Origin: Microbacterium jejuense
GTDB taxonomy: Bacteria > Actinomycetota > Actinomycetes > Actinomycetales > Microbacteriaceae
DNA: 64,000 nucleotides
Direction of reading: 5' to 3'
NCBI RefSeq assembly: GCF_019511665.1
Contig: NZ_JAEUAW010000008.1
Location: 1-64,000, forward strand
Shown here: piece after piece, positions 16,313-24,613 of the stretch
Numbering within the stretch: position 1 is the stretch's first letter
Layout of the letters: every line of letters begins with the position of its first letter
The notes under the pieces: model-generated
The model's database searches: none
Seen by the model: the letters and a program-made list of their open reading frames with translations, nothing else
Told to the model about the DNA's origin: nothing
Translations under genes and position numbers: made by a program

Positions 16313-18073
16313 GTGTTCGACCGCGCCTCCACCTTCGGCGACACCCTCGACAGCCCCGCCGGCCGCGCCGTGCTCGAGACCCACCTGCCCGGCATCGCGG
16401 CCTCGCCCATGGCCGCGCAGTTCCGCGGTGCGCGACTCGGCCAGCTCGTCGCGCTCGTCCCTGCGCTCGAAGACCCGGCCGCCCAGGAGCGACTGTGGGA
16501 GGCCCTCGCGGCCGTCGAGGACGGCGACGCCGACCGCGTCCCCTACCCGCCGGCCATCGCACCGGACCCCGCCTACGAGGGCGAGGAGGTGGCTCGCGGC
16601 TCGGCATCCCTCGTCCTTCCGCAGCCGACCGCGCAATGGGACGTGCTGCAGGTCCGCTTCGAGGGGCCGAGCCACGGCAACCCGTTCGTGGACGTCGAGC
16701 TCGACGCGCTGTTCACGCGCCCCGACGGCACCCAGGTCCGCGTCGGCGGGTTCTACGACGGCGACGGCGTGTACGCCGTGCGTGCCCTCGCCGATGCGCA
16801 GGGCGAGTGGAGCTTCGTCACGCGCTCGACGGCGCGCTCGCTGGACGGGATCGCCGGCGCCGCGGTGGTCACGGCGGCCCGCGACGGGGCGCACGGGCCG
16901 GTGCGCGTCGACGGGCTCCACTTCCGCCACGCCGACGGCACACGCCACCGCCCCCTCGGGACGACCGCCTACGCGTGGACCCACCAGCCCGACGGCCTGC
17001 AGGAGCAGACCCTCGCGACGCTCGCGGACGCGCCGTTCACGAAGATCCGGATGTGCCTGTTCCCCAAGTCCTACCTGTTCAACGCGAACGAGCCGACCGA
17101 CTTCGTGTTCCCCGGTTCGCTCGCCGACGGCTTCGACCTCGAGCGGTTCGACCCCGCCCACTTCCGCCGGCTCGAGCAGCGCATCGCACAGCTCGGGGCG
17201 CTCGGCATCGAGGCCGACCTGATCCTCTTCCACGCGTACGACCGGTGGGGCTTCGCCGACCTCGGTCCCGCCGTCGACGAGCGCTACCTGCGCTACACGG
17301 TGCGCCGCCTCGCGGCGTTCTCGAACGTGTGGTGGTCGATGGCCAACGAGTACGACCTGCTGTGGTCGAAGACGGGCGACGACTGGGAGCGCCTTGCGGC
17401 GATCGTCGGCGAGGAGGACCCGTTCGGGCACCTGAACTCCATCCACAACTGCCGTCCGTACTACGACTACTCGCGGCCGTGGATCACGCATGTCAGCATC
17501 CAGCGCGTCGACGTCTACCGCACCGCCGAGAACACCGACCAGTGGCGCGAGCGCTGGGGCAAGCCCGTCGTGATCGACGAATGCGCGTACGAGGGCGACA
17601 TCGACCAGGGCTGGGGCAACATCACCGGCGAAGAGATGGTGCGCCGCTTCTGGGAGGGTGCCGTGCGCGGCGGGTACGTCGGCCACGGCGAGACGTACCT
17701 GCCCTCGGCACTCGGCCTAGAGGACGAGGTGCTGTGGTGGTCCAAGGGCGGGACGCTGCACGGCACGTCGCCCGAACGCATCGGCTTCCTGGAGCGGCTG
17801 CAGTCCGAGGCGCCCGACGGCGTGTGGGATCCGCTGCCGTCGGACTGGGACGTGCCGTGGGGCGGCACCGACACCCACCGCGTCGGCTACTTCGGCTTCA
17901 ACCGCCCGCGCTTCCGCAGCCTGGTGCTGCCCGACGGCGAATGGACCGTCGACGTCATCGACACGTGGAACATGACCGTCGACCGCGTGCCCGGCACCCA
18001 CCGGGCGACGGTGCGCGTCGAGCTGCCGGGCCGGCAGTTCATGGCCGTGCGCACGATCCGGGTCGGCGACTGA
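16313..18073 (+). CDS. Apiosidase-like glycoside hydrolase (DUF5060-DUF4038-DUF5605) with N-terminal helical module
   Basis: 586 residues from a GTG preceded by GGAAGGAA. Residues 5-70 are a helical module also found at the C-terminus of the GH78 at 61049. Residues about 85-195 match DUF5060 and 200-480 a (beta/alpha)8 barrel of the DUF4038/GH140 type with candidate acid/base E346 (WWSMANEYD) and nucleophile E423 (VVIDECAYEGD). The C-terminal domain is DUF5605-like (FYxFNRP, DTWNMTV). GH140 members remove apiose-containing chains from pectin. No signal peptide, so the substrate is probably imported. A 502-residue paralogue without the module lies at 35102. Confidence 0.75.
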   Translation: MFDRASTFGDTLDSPAGRAVLETHLPGIAASPMAAQFRGARLGQLVALVPALEDPAAQERLWEALAAVEDGDADRVPYPPAIAPDPAYEGEEVARGSASLVLPQPTAQWDVLQVRFEGPSHGNPFVDVELDALFTRPDGTQVRVGGFYDGDGVYAVRALADAQGEWSFVTRSTARSLDGIAGAAVVTAARDGAHGPVRVDGLHFRHADGTRHRPLGTTAYAWTHQPDGLQEQTLATLADAPFTKIRMCLFPKSYLFNANEPTDFVFPGSLADGFDLERFDPAHFRRLEQRIAQLGALGIEADLILFHAYDRWGFADLGPAVDERYLRYTVRRLAAFSNVWWSMANEYDLLWSKTGDDWERLAAIVGEEDPFGHLNSIHNCRPYYDYSRPWITHVSIQRVDVYRTAENTDQWRERWGKPVVIDECAYEGDIDQGWGNITGEEMVRRFWEGAVRGGYVGHGETYLPSALGLEDEVLWWSKGGTLHGTSPERIGFLERLQSEAPDGVWDPLPSDWDVPWGGTDTHRVGYFGFNRPRFRSLVLPDGEWTVDVIDTWNMTVDRVPGTHRATVRVELPGRQFMAVRTIRVGD

Positions 18074-18091
18074 CGCCTCCGCCGTGCGGCC

Positions 18092-19345
18092 TCAGCGCGG
18101 CTCGCGCACGCCCACGCGCTCGAGGTGCGCGTTCGTGAACCGCCCCTCGGGGTCGAGGCGCTCGAAGACGGCCCGTGCGTCAGCCAGTCGCGGGTGGACG
18201 CGCTCCAGGGCGGCGCGGTCGAAGCCGTGCACCTTGCCCCAGTGCGGGCGGGCGCCGAACGGCTCCAGTGCGGCCTCGATGCGCGCGACGGCGGCGACCA
18301 CGTCGTCGGGCCGATCGGCGTACCACGTGAAGTGGATGATCGCGCTGTCGCGGCCGTAGGCGGGGCTCAGCCACAGCCCGTCGGCCGCCGCCGTGCGCAG
18401 CTCGGTCCAGAAGAGGAGCGGGCGGATGCCGTCGGCCAGCGCCCGCACGGCGTCGAGGGCCGCAGGGGCCACGCCGCGGTCGACGAAGTACTCCGTCTGG
18501 ATCTCGTCGCCCAGCGACGGCTGCGCGTCGAGCCGGAAGTGCGGCAGCCGCAGCAGCCACGGACCGGGCACGCCGCCGATCTCGGTGGCGTTGTCGCCCT
18601 GGACGAAGGGCGACACCTCGCCGTGGGTGCGGATGCCGTCCAGCAGCGTGTCGGGCACCGCGTCGTCGTCGGCGTCGAGCCGCGTCTTGACCCACACGAA
18701 CCCGACCGAAGGCTCCTCCCACCGCGAGAACACCGACACGCTGTATCCGGCGGCCGTGAGCTCGTCGTAGCCGGCGAGGGCGGCATCCCACGACACTCCC
18801 GTGTACAGGTCCTGCCGCAGACGGAACGCCGGCACGAGGTCGAGGGTCAGCGACACGACGATGCCGTAGGCGCCGAGCCCGACGACGAGCGCGTCGAAGT
18901 CGGGGTCGCCGCGGCGCACCTCGTGCACCTCGGCGTCGGCGCCGACGTAGCGCAGCGCGCGCACCGAGGCCGACAGCACCGGGTTGGCGTCGCCCGAGCC
19001 GTGGGTGCCGGTCGCCGTCGCACCGCCGACGTTGATGTGCGGCAGCGACCCCATGTTGCGCAGCGCCCAGCCGCGCTCGTGCAGCCACACGGCGAGGACG
19101 CCGTAGCGGATGCCGGCCGGGACGGTCACGGTGCCCGTCGCCTCATCGAGCTCGAACTCGGGGGCGAAGCCGGTGACGTCGACGAGCGTGCCGGTCGTGT
19201 CGGGCAGGTCGGTGAACGAATGGCGGGTGCCCAGGGCGCGCACGCGGCCGGGTCCGGCGAGCGCGCGCCGGACGTCGTCGACGGTGGATGCCGTCACGAT
19301 CCGCGGTGCCGTGTACTCGTAGTTGCCTGCCCAGTTGCGCGGCAT
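18092..19345 (-). CDS. FAD-linked alditol/xylitol oxidase-like protein (AldO type)
   Basis: 417 residues, the length of Streptomyces AldO (418). The ATG at 19345 has GAGGGAG upstream, and the start MPRNWAGNYEY is typical of the family. The FAD_binding_4 domain has GTRHSF with His42 as the likely covalent flavin site and GTHGSG near 105-115. The C-terminal ALO domain has HWGKVH. AldO enzymes oxidise polyols (xylitol, sorbitol) at C1 to the aldose with O2. It converges on the apiosidase-like gene with 18 bp between stops. A gulonolactone/arabinonolactone oxidase is the alternative. Confidence 0.82.
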   Translation of the reverse strand: MPRNWAGNYEYTAPRIVTASTVDDVRRALAGPGRVRALGTRHSFTDLPDTTGTLVDVTGFAPEFELDEATGTVTVPAGIRYGVLAVWLHERGWALRNMGSLPHINVGGATATGTHGSGDANPVLSASVRALRYVGADAEVHEVRRGDPDFDALVVGLGAYGIVVSLTLDLVPAFRLRQDLYTGVSWDAALAGYDELTAAGYSVSVFSRWEEPSVGFVWVKTRLDADDDAVPDTLLDGIRTHGEVSPFVQGDNATEIGGVPGPWLLRLPHFRLDAQPSLGDEIQTEYFVDRGVAPAALDAVRALADGIRPLLFWTELRTAAADGLWLSPAYGRDSAIIHFTWYADRPDDVVAAVARIEAALEPFGARPHWGKVHGFDRAALERVHPRLADARAVFERLDPEGRFTNAHLERVGVREPR

Positions 19346-19408
19346 CGCACTCCCTCTCGTCGTGTCCCCTCCATCCTGCCGCGTGCGGTGCGCCGTGTTC
19401 CGCTCCGT

Positions 19409-19422
19409 GTCGGAGGTCCGAC
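19409..19422. promoter_or_regulatory. GTCGGA-GG-TCCGAC palindrome before the methyltransferase
   Basis: A perfect 14-bp inverted repeat 68 bp upstream of the methyltransferase ATG, next to a possible -10 hexamer TAGTGT at 19425-19430. It could bind a controller or the methyltransferase itself. No controller gene is present nearby. Confidence 0.35.
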
Positions 19423-19489
19423 CTAGTGTCGAACGCGTCTTCGACCGCATGCGCGTCATGTCGGAGCCCGAGCGAGAAGGTGGGCGAGA

Positions 19490-21163
19490 ATGAGTATCGT
19501 GCCGGAACTGCTGGAGCGAGCCGCCGACGACACGGCGGGCGCGCGAAAGGCGCGCGGCGCGTTCTTCACGCCCCCGGCGATCACGCGCTTCCTCGCGCAG
19601 TGGGCGATCCGGGAGGGGACGGATGCCGTCCTGGAGCCGTCCGCCGGCGACGCGGCGTTCCTCGTCGAGGCCGTGCGCCGCCTGCGCGACCTCGGCGCGA
19701 CGGAACCCCCCGCCGTGAGCGGCATCGAGATCCACCCGCACAGCGCCGAGGTCGGTCGCGAGCGCATCCAGCGCATCGGCGGTTCCCCCGCGCTCATCGT
19801 CGACGACTTCTTCAACGTCGAGCCCGAGGCGCGCTTCGACGCCGTGATCGGCAACCCGCCGTACATCCGGTATCAGCAGTTCACGGGCGAGGCGCGGGCG
19901 CGGGCGCGCGAGGCGGCGTTCCGCGCCGGCGTGGCGCTCACCGGTCTCGCCTCCAGCTGGGCCGCCTTCACCGTGCAGTCGGCGCTGCATCTGCGCCCCG
20001 GCGGCAGGCTGGGGCTCGTGCTTCCGGCCGAGCTGCTGAGCGTCAACTACGCCGCGCCGGTGCGCCGGTTCCTCTTCGAGCGGTTCGCCCGGCTCGAGCT
20101 CGTGCTGTTCACCGAGCAGGTGTTCCCCGAGGCCGAGGCCGACGTCGTTCTGCTGATGGCCTCCGGCTTCGACGAGGGGACGAGCCGCCACGCCACCGTG
20201 TACGAGACGACGAACGCGGCGGGGCTCACGGCGCTGCCCGACGGGCTGACGTTCACGCCGGCCGATCCGTCCGACAAGTGGAACGCCGCACTGGTCGACC
20301 CCGATGCCATCGAGCCGCTGCACTCGCTGCGCGAAGCGGGTGCGTTCGTGCCGCTCAAGGCGTGGGGCGAGACGACGCTCGGCATCGTGACCGGCAACAA
20401 CGGGTACTTCACGCTCAGCCCTGCGCGCGCAGCGACGCTCAAGCTCGACGCCTCCGAGCTCGTGCCGCTGTCGCCTCCGGGCAGCAGTCATCTGCGCGGT
20501 CTGACGCTGTCGGCCGAGCTCCTCGCCGAGCTCGGCGCCGCGGGTCGCTCGACGCTCATGTTCCGCCCGACGGGCGACACGCTCTCGCCCGCGGCGAAGC
20601 GGTACGTGCGCGCCGGCGAACGCACCGGCGTGCACGAGGCGTACAAGTGCCGCACGCGCAGCCCGTGGTACCGCGTCCCACTGGTGCCGCCGGCCGACTT
20701 GCTGCTGACGTGCATGAACGCCGACACCCCGCGCCTCACCACGAACGAGGCGGGTGTCCACCACCTCAACTCGGTTCACGGCGTGTATCTCGACGCCGCT
20801 GTGCAGGATCTCGGGCGTGAGCTGCTGCCGCTCGCGAGCCTCAACTCGGTCACGGTGCTCAATGCCGAGATGGTGGGGCGCGCGTACGGCGGCGGCATCC
20901 TCAAGATCGAGCCGCGCGAGGCCGACCGCTGGGCGGTCCCGTCGCCCGCGCTCGTCCGCGAACGCGCCGGGGCCCTGCACGCGGTGCGCGAGCTGATCGC
21001 CGCCGACCTTGCGGCCGGGCGGTTGTGGGATGCCGTGCAGCGCGTCGACGCCGCCCTCTTCACCGACCGCGAGCTGCCGTCGGAGGCCGACCTGCACGCC
21101 GTGCGCGCCGCCCACGCTCGCCTCATGGAGCGGCGGGTCGCGCGCTCGCGGACCGCACGCTGA
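19490..21163 (+). CDS. N6-adenine DNA methyltransferase, type II (gamma class, TaqI/Eco57I-like)
   Basis: 557 residues; ATG preceded by GAAGGTG. SAM motif I is EPSAGDAAF (49-57) and catalytic motif IV is NPPY (122-125) in VIGNPPYIRYQ, in the order I-IV of gamma-class enzymes. The C-terminal half (about 280-557) carries the target-recognition region. The family methylates adenine N6 in a specific site. The following gene, 38 bp downstream, looks like the cognate nuclease. Target sequence not deducible. Confidence 0.88.
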   Translation: MSIVPELLERAADDTAGARKARGAFFTPPAITRFLAQWAIREGTDAVLEPSAGDAAFLVEAVRRLRDLGATEPPAVSGIEIHPHSAEVGRERIQRIGGSPALIVDDFFNVEPEARFDAVIGNPPYIRYQQFTGEARARAREAAFRAGVALTGLASSWAAFTVQSALHLRPGGRLGLVLPAELLSVNYAAPVRRFLFERFARLELVLFTEQVFPEAEADVVLLMASGFDEGTSRHATVYETTNAAGLTALPDGLTFTPADPSDKWNAALVDPDAIEPLHSLREAGAFVPLKAWGETTLGIVTGNNGYFTLSPARAATLKLDASELVPLSPPGSSHLRGLTLSAELLAELGAAGRSTLMFRPTGDTLSPAAKRYVRAGERTGVHEAYKCRTRSPWYRVPLVPPADLLLTCMNADTPRLTTNEAGVHHLNSVHGVYLDAAVQDLGRELLPLASLNSVTVLNAEMVGRAYGGGILKIEPREADRWAVPSPALVRERAGALHAVRELIAADLAAGRLWDAVQRVDAALFTDRELPSEADLHAVRAAHARLMERRVARSRTAR

Positions 21164-21201
21164 CTCTCCCCCGACGCCGACCGAACCGAAGGACCCGCTC
21201 C

Positions 21202-22338
21202 GTGCCGACCAGAAAGCCGTCCATCGCCGAACAGGGATGGCAGCTGTTCGATCGCATCGTCGAGCGGGCCACCGTCGCCGGGCACACGTCACCGTGGACC
21301 GTGGCGGACGGCGATGTCGTCTACCGGCCGGACTTCGAGACGCTGCGCCTGCTGCTGGGCGTGCCGCTGCACCTGAACGCCAACTCGCAGTCCGGCGTGC
21401 CCGCTCTCGCGCTGGACGTGTGGATCGCGTACGAGCTGAGACGCGCCGGGTTCGACCCCGACGCCGCCTGGCCCCGTGAGTCCGACCCGCGCATCATGCC
21501 GGCCGCGCTGGCGGCGCTGCTCGAGGCGACGCCGGTGCGCGGCGGCGAGCGCGCGCTGCTCGAAGAGCGGATCCGCATCAGCGGCTCGAAGTCGGGCCTC
21601 GTCGGCGGCAAGGCCAAGATCCTCGGCAAGAACTACCAGAAGCAGGTCGACGTCGTCCTGTCGGACTGGCGCACCGGGCCCGAGATGCTGATCAGCACCA
21701 AGCGCATGGACTCGTCGTTCGGCAAGAACGCCGCCAACCGCGTCGAGGAGTCGTACGGCGATGCGAAGAACCTGCGGCTGCGGCATCCCCTCGCCTCACT
21801 CGGATTCGTGTTCGGCCTGCGCACGACGATCTACGAGAAGGAGGCCGCCAAGGCGGCGTGGCTCATCGACCTGCTCGGCAAGCTCGGCCAGGAGGACGAC
21901 GCGTACCACGCCGTCGCCCTCGTGCTGATGGAGTACGCGCAGGACCCGCCCGCCGACGGCGACGACGTCAACGAGCCCGAGACCGGGCCTGAGACCGCGC
22001 CCGAGCCTGCGGCGGACGCGCCGCTGGAGACGGCGGGCGACCCCGATCAGCTCTTCGCGCTCGACGACCCGGGCCCCGCCGCCGGCGTCGACACGGCCCT
22101 GGCGGCGGCTGCGGCGCGGGCCGCCGCGCAGGCCGAGCTGGACGCCGCGATCGCGCTGCTGCCGCCGGTGTCGGTCGTCCTCGACGAGCGGGTGCCCGAC
22201 GAGCTGCACCCGGCGCGGTTCCTGCGCGCCATGGTCGAGCGCACGCTCGCGATCACACCCGTCGACCACCACCCCGAGGCACGAGCACGCCGCGACGCAG
22301 CGGTCCGCGCGGCGCGTCAGGCGGCCGCGGCGGGCTGA
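21202..22338 (+). CDS. Probable type II restriction endonuclease partner of the upstream methyltransferase
   Basis: 378 residues from a GTG preceded by AAGGA. Residues 141-175 read like a PD-(D/E)XK core: KNYQKQVDVVLSDW (D150), then PEMLISTKRMD, where K167 would be the catalytic lysine but S165 takes the place of the usual acidic residue. GKNAANRVEESYGDAKNLR (about 174-192) looks like a conserved helix. Residues 265-340 are an acidic, alanine-rich tail. Position directly behind an N6-adenine methyltransferase is the main argument for a nuclease. Cleavage specificity unknown. A non-cleaving accessory protein is the alternative. Confidence 0.65.
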   Translation: MPTRKPSIAEQGWQLFDRIVERATVAGHTSPWTVADGDVVYRPDFETLRLLLGVPLHLNANSQSGVPALALDVWIAYELRRAGFDPDAAWPRESDPRIMPAALAALLEATPVRGGERALLEERIRISGSKSGLVGGKAKILGKNYQKQVDVVLSDWRTGPEMLISTKRMDSSFGKNAANRVEESYGDAKNLRLRHPLASLGFVFGLRTTIYEKEAAKAAWLIDLLGKLGQEDDAYHAVALVLMEYAQDPPADGDDVNEPETGPETAPEPAADAPLETAGDPDQLFALDDPGPAAGVDTALAAAAARAAAQAELDAAIALLPPVSVVLDERVPDELHPARFLRAMVERTLAITPVDHHPEARARRDAAVRAARQAAAAG

Positions 22339-22346
22339 CGCGTCGG

Positions 22347-23084
22347 TCAGCCGGCAGCCGCGGCTGCCAGTCGCTCCGACGCCGTGGCCATGTGCGTCGC
22401 CATCGCCGAGGCTGCGGCGTCCGCATCCCCGGCTTCGACCGCGCGGAAGACGGCGTCGTGCTCGTCGATCGCGATGCGCGCTTCAGCTTCGTCGTGGACG
22501 GCGCGGTCGGCGTACACCTGCAGCAGCGACCGGACGACGTGCAGCAGGTCGACGAGGGTGTCGTTCGCTGCCGCGGCGGCGAGGGCGTTGTGGAAGTCGA
22601 GGTCGGCCCTCGCGAACGACTTGAGGTCGCCGACGCCCGTGCGCATGCGCTCCAGCGACGACTGCAGGGCGTTCCGATCGGCTGCCGCCGCCCGCCCGGC
22701 CGCCAGACGCGCGACGTAGATCTCCAGGCCGGAGCGCAGTTCGAGCAGCTCACCGGTGTTCTTCTGCCCGATGAGGAGCCCCCAGCGGAGGGTCTGCGGA
22801 AGCAGCTCGCTCGCGGTGCCGCGCAGATAGGTTCCTGAGCCCGGGCGGACGTCCACGATGCCGAGGATCTCGAGTGCCGCGAGCGCCTCGCGCACCGCCG
22901 ACCGTCCCACCCCCAGCGTCGCGGCGAGCTGGCGTTCCGGAGGCAGCCGCGTGCCGGCGGCGAGGTCGCCGCCGGTGAACAGGTCCATGAGCCGCCGCGC
23001 GACCTCCGAGACCGGCGTGCCGCTGGGCAGCGCCCCGAGGGCGGCCGTGATCTCGGCGGAACGGTCGTCGGGGTACGCAGGCAT
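22347..23084 (-). CDS. GntR family regulator, FadR/FCD subfamily
   Basis: 245 residues. Winged helix at about 25-95 (PPERQLAATLGVGRSAVREALAALEILGIVDVRPGSGTYLRG) and FCD ligand domain at about 110-235, with metal-binding residues in DLDFHNALAAAAAND and the late histidine (ASAMATHMA). FCD regulators bind sugar acids and related carboxylates. It is divergent from the 23229 lipoprotein gene. A TTGCAW-N3-GGTCAACCGGTTTG module lies in that promoter and again before the MFS/apionate operon at 26372, so it probably represses both and responds to a sugar acid such as apionate (inference). Confidence 0.88.
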   Translation of the reverse strand: MPAYPDDRSAEITAALGALPSGTPVSEVARRLMDLFTGGDLAAGTRLPPERQLAATLGVGRSAVREALAALEILGIVDVRPGSGTYLRGTASELLPQTLRWGLLIGQKNTGELLELRSGLEIYVARLAAGRAAAADRNALQSSLERMRTGVGDLKSFARADLDFHNALAAAAANDTLVDLLHVVRSLLQVYADRAVHDEAEARIAIDEHDAVFRAVEAGDADAAASAMATHMATASERLAAAAAG

Positions 23085-23120
23085 GCGAACAACTTACGAC
23101 AGGAACTGCCGCGCCCGGGA

Positions 23121-23149
23121 TTGCATTCGGTCAACCGGTTTGTCAGACT
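23121..23149 (+). promoter_or_regulatory. Promoter with GntR-type operator, copy 1
   Basis: TTGCAT (23121-23126) is a good -35; 17 bp later CAGACT (23144-23149) may serve as -10. Between them lies the near-palindrome GTCAACCGGTTTGTC (23130-23144). The same arrangement with the same spacing occurs at 26299-26327. Binding by the adjacent GntR protein is inferred. Confidence 0.7.
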
Positions 23150-23191
23150 GACGACAGGCGACGCGGGTCGCCTTTCTCACGCGTCAGCGAG

Positions 23192-23201
23192 AAAACGTTT
23201 C
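23192..23201. promoter_or_regulatory. LacI-type half-match AAAACGTTTC
   Basis: One base from the GAAACGTTTC boxes at 38567 and 38611, and 27 bp before the lipoprotein start. It may allow the LacI protein of 36648 to act here too; a chance match is possible. Confidence 0.35.
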
Positions 23202-23228
23202 CTGATTCTCAGCGAAGAGGTCCTGACA

Positions 23229-24539
23229 ATGAAGTTCCGCAGCAGCACGCTCATCACGGGGGTGGCACTGACCGCCCTCGTCGCTCTCACCGGGTGCGCG
23301 TCGCAGACGCCCACCGCCGCGCAGCCCACGCTCGACCCCGACGAGGAGGCGTCGATCAGCTTCGCGTTCTGGGGCAACGACGTCCGCGCCGAGCTGTACG
23401 ACGAGGCGATCGCCGAGTTCGAGAAGCAGCATCCCAACATCGACGTCTCGGTGCTGTTCCTCTCTCCCAACGACTACTGGGAGAAGCGCCAGATCGAGGC
23501 CAGCGGCGGCGGTCTTCCCGACGTCGTGACGATGGACGTCGCCTACATCCGCCAGTACTCGCAGAACGGGTCGCTGCTCGACCTCGAGCCGTACCTCGGC
23601 ACGATCATCCAGACCGATCCCATCGACCCCTCGGTGCTCGGGGCGGGCGTCGTCGACGGAGTCACGACCGCCGTGCCGCTGTCGACCAACGCGTGGTCGA
23701 TGTTCATGAACACGACGATCCTCGATCGCATCGGCGTCGAGCCGTTCGCCGGCGGCACGTGGGAGGACTACTACGAGTGGGTCGCCGACACGAGCGACGC
23801 CGCGAAGGCCGCGGGCCTCAGCGACGTGTGGGGCGGAGTCGACCCGACCTCACGGTTCGTGAACTTCGAGATGCAGCTGCGCGCCGAGGGCAAGGAGCTC
23901 TTCGACGAGGACGGGCAGCCGGGCTTCGACGAGGAGCGACTGGCCGAGTACTGGGAGGAGGGCGCCGACGTGCGCGAGGCGGGCCAGTTCGTGCCGCAGC
24001 AGCGCACCGCTGAGGTGCAGCCCCTGACCGCCTTCGACAGCGCGATCAGCGCGAGCGACACCCAGACCGACAACTTCGCGGCCGGATTCCTCGCGAACCT
24101 CGGCGACGGCTACGAGATCTCGCTGCAGGCTCCGCCGCTGTCGGTCGAGGGGGCGAAGGACCTGTACCTCAAGGCGTCGCAGCTGTACTCGATCGCGGCG
24201 AACACGGACCACCCGGCCGCTGCCGCGACGCTGATCGACTTCTTGATCAACTCGCCGGAGTCGGGCGAGATCTTCGGCACCAACCGCGGCCTGCCCGCGT
24301 CGGCGACCGCGCGTGAGGCGGCAGACCTCGACCCGGTCAGCCAGGACATCGTCGCCTATGAGGAGTCGATCTCGGACCGGCTGGGGGAGGCCCCGCCGGC
24401 GCCGATCGTCGGCTACGGGTCGCTGCACGAGAAGTTCCGCGAGCTCACCGAGGAGCTGAACTTCGGGACGATCACCGTCGACGAGGCCGTGGAGCGGTTC
24501 TTCGCTGAGATGGACGTCGTCCTCAGCCAGAACCAGTGA
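23229..24539 (+). CDS. Sugar-binding lipoprotein, family 1 (CUT1 type), without permeases nearby
   Basis: 436 residues from the ATG at 23229 (GAAGAGG upstream). Lipobox LTGC near residues 17-20 of MKFRSSTLITGVALTALVALTGC. The body is an SBP_bac_1 protein (ISFAFWGNDVRAELYDEAI, GGLPDVVTMDVAYIRQYSQNG, AATLIDFLINSPESGEIFGTNRGLP). It would capture a sugar on the outer face of the membrane, yet no permease or ATPase gene follows: the next genes are a glycosidase-like protein and an MFS carrier. It must therefore pair with permeases elsewhere or act otherwise. The GntR operator lies upstream, and a hairpin follows the stop. Confidence 0.88.
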   Translation: MKFRSSTLITGVALTALVALTGCASQTPTAAQPTLDPDEEASISFAFWGNDVRAELYDEAIAEFEKQHPNIDVSVLFLSPNDYWEKRQIEASGGGLPDVVTMDVAYIRQYSQNGSLLDLEPYLGTIIQTDPIDPSVLGAGVVDGVTTAVPLSTNAWSMFMNTTILDRIGVEPFAGGTWEDYYEWVADTSDAAKAAGLSDVWGGVDPTSRFVNFEMQLRAEGKELFDEDGQPGFDEERLAEYWEEGADVREAGQFVPQQRTAEVQPLTAFDSAISASDTQTDNFAAGFLANLGDGYEISLQAPPLSVEGAKDLYLKASQLYSIAANTDHPAAAATLIDFLINSPESGEIFGTNRGLPASATAREAADLDPVSQDIVAYEESISDRLGEAPPAPIVGYGSLHEKFRELTEELNFGTITVDEAVERFFAEMDVVLSQNQ

Positions 24540-24545
24540 CCGCCT

Positions 24546-24581
24546 CGGCGGGGTCCGGTGCTCGTCCACCGGGCCCCGCCG
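24546..24581 (+). terminator. Hairpin after the 23229 lipoprotein gene
   Basis: CGGCGGGGTCCGGTG (24546-24560) pairs with CACCGGGCCCCGCCG (24567-24581) over 15 bp with one G-T wobble and a 6-base loop. There is no T-tract. It separates the lipoprotein gene from the gene at 24614 and argues against using the GTG at 24536 as that gene's start. Confidence 0.75.
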
Positions 24582-24613
24582 TCCGGCCGACCGCCCGACC
24601 GCACAGGAGCACC

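Noticed and set aside
19346..21292. Very long minus-strand open frame continuous with the alditol oxidase (over 1000 codons)
   Set aside because: It is antisense to the methyltransferase, has no ribosome site, and its composition is that of a shadow frame. The ATG at 19345 has a good ribosome site and the family's usual N-terminus.
24536..24613. GTG at 24536 overlapping the lipoprotein stop as the start of the barrel protein
   Set aside because: It would translate through a 15-bp hairpin and add a Pro/Arg-rich leader; the GTG at 24614 has AGGAG at the right distance.
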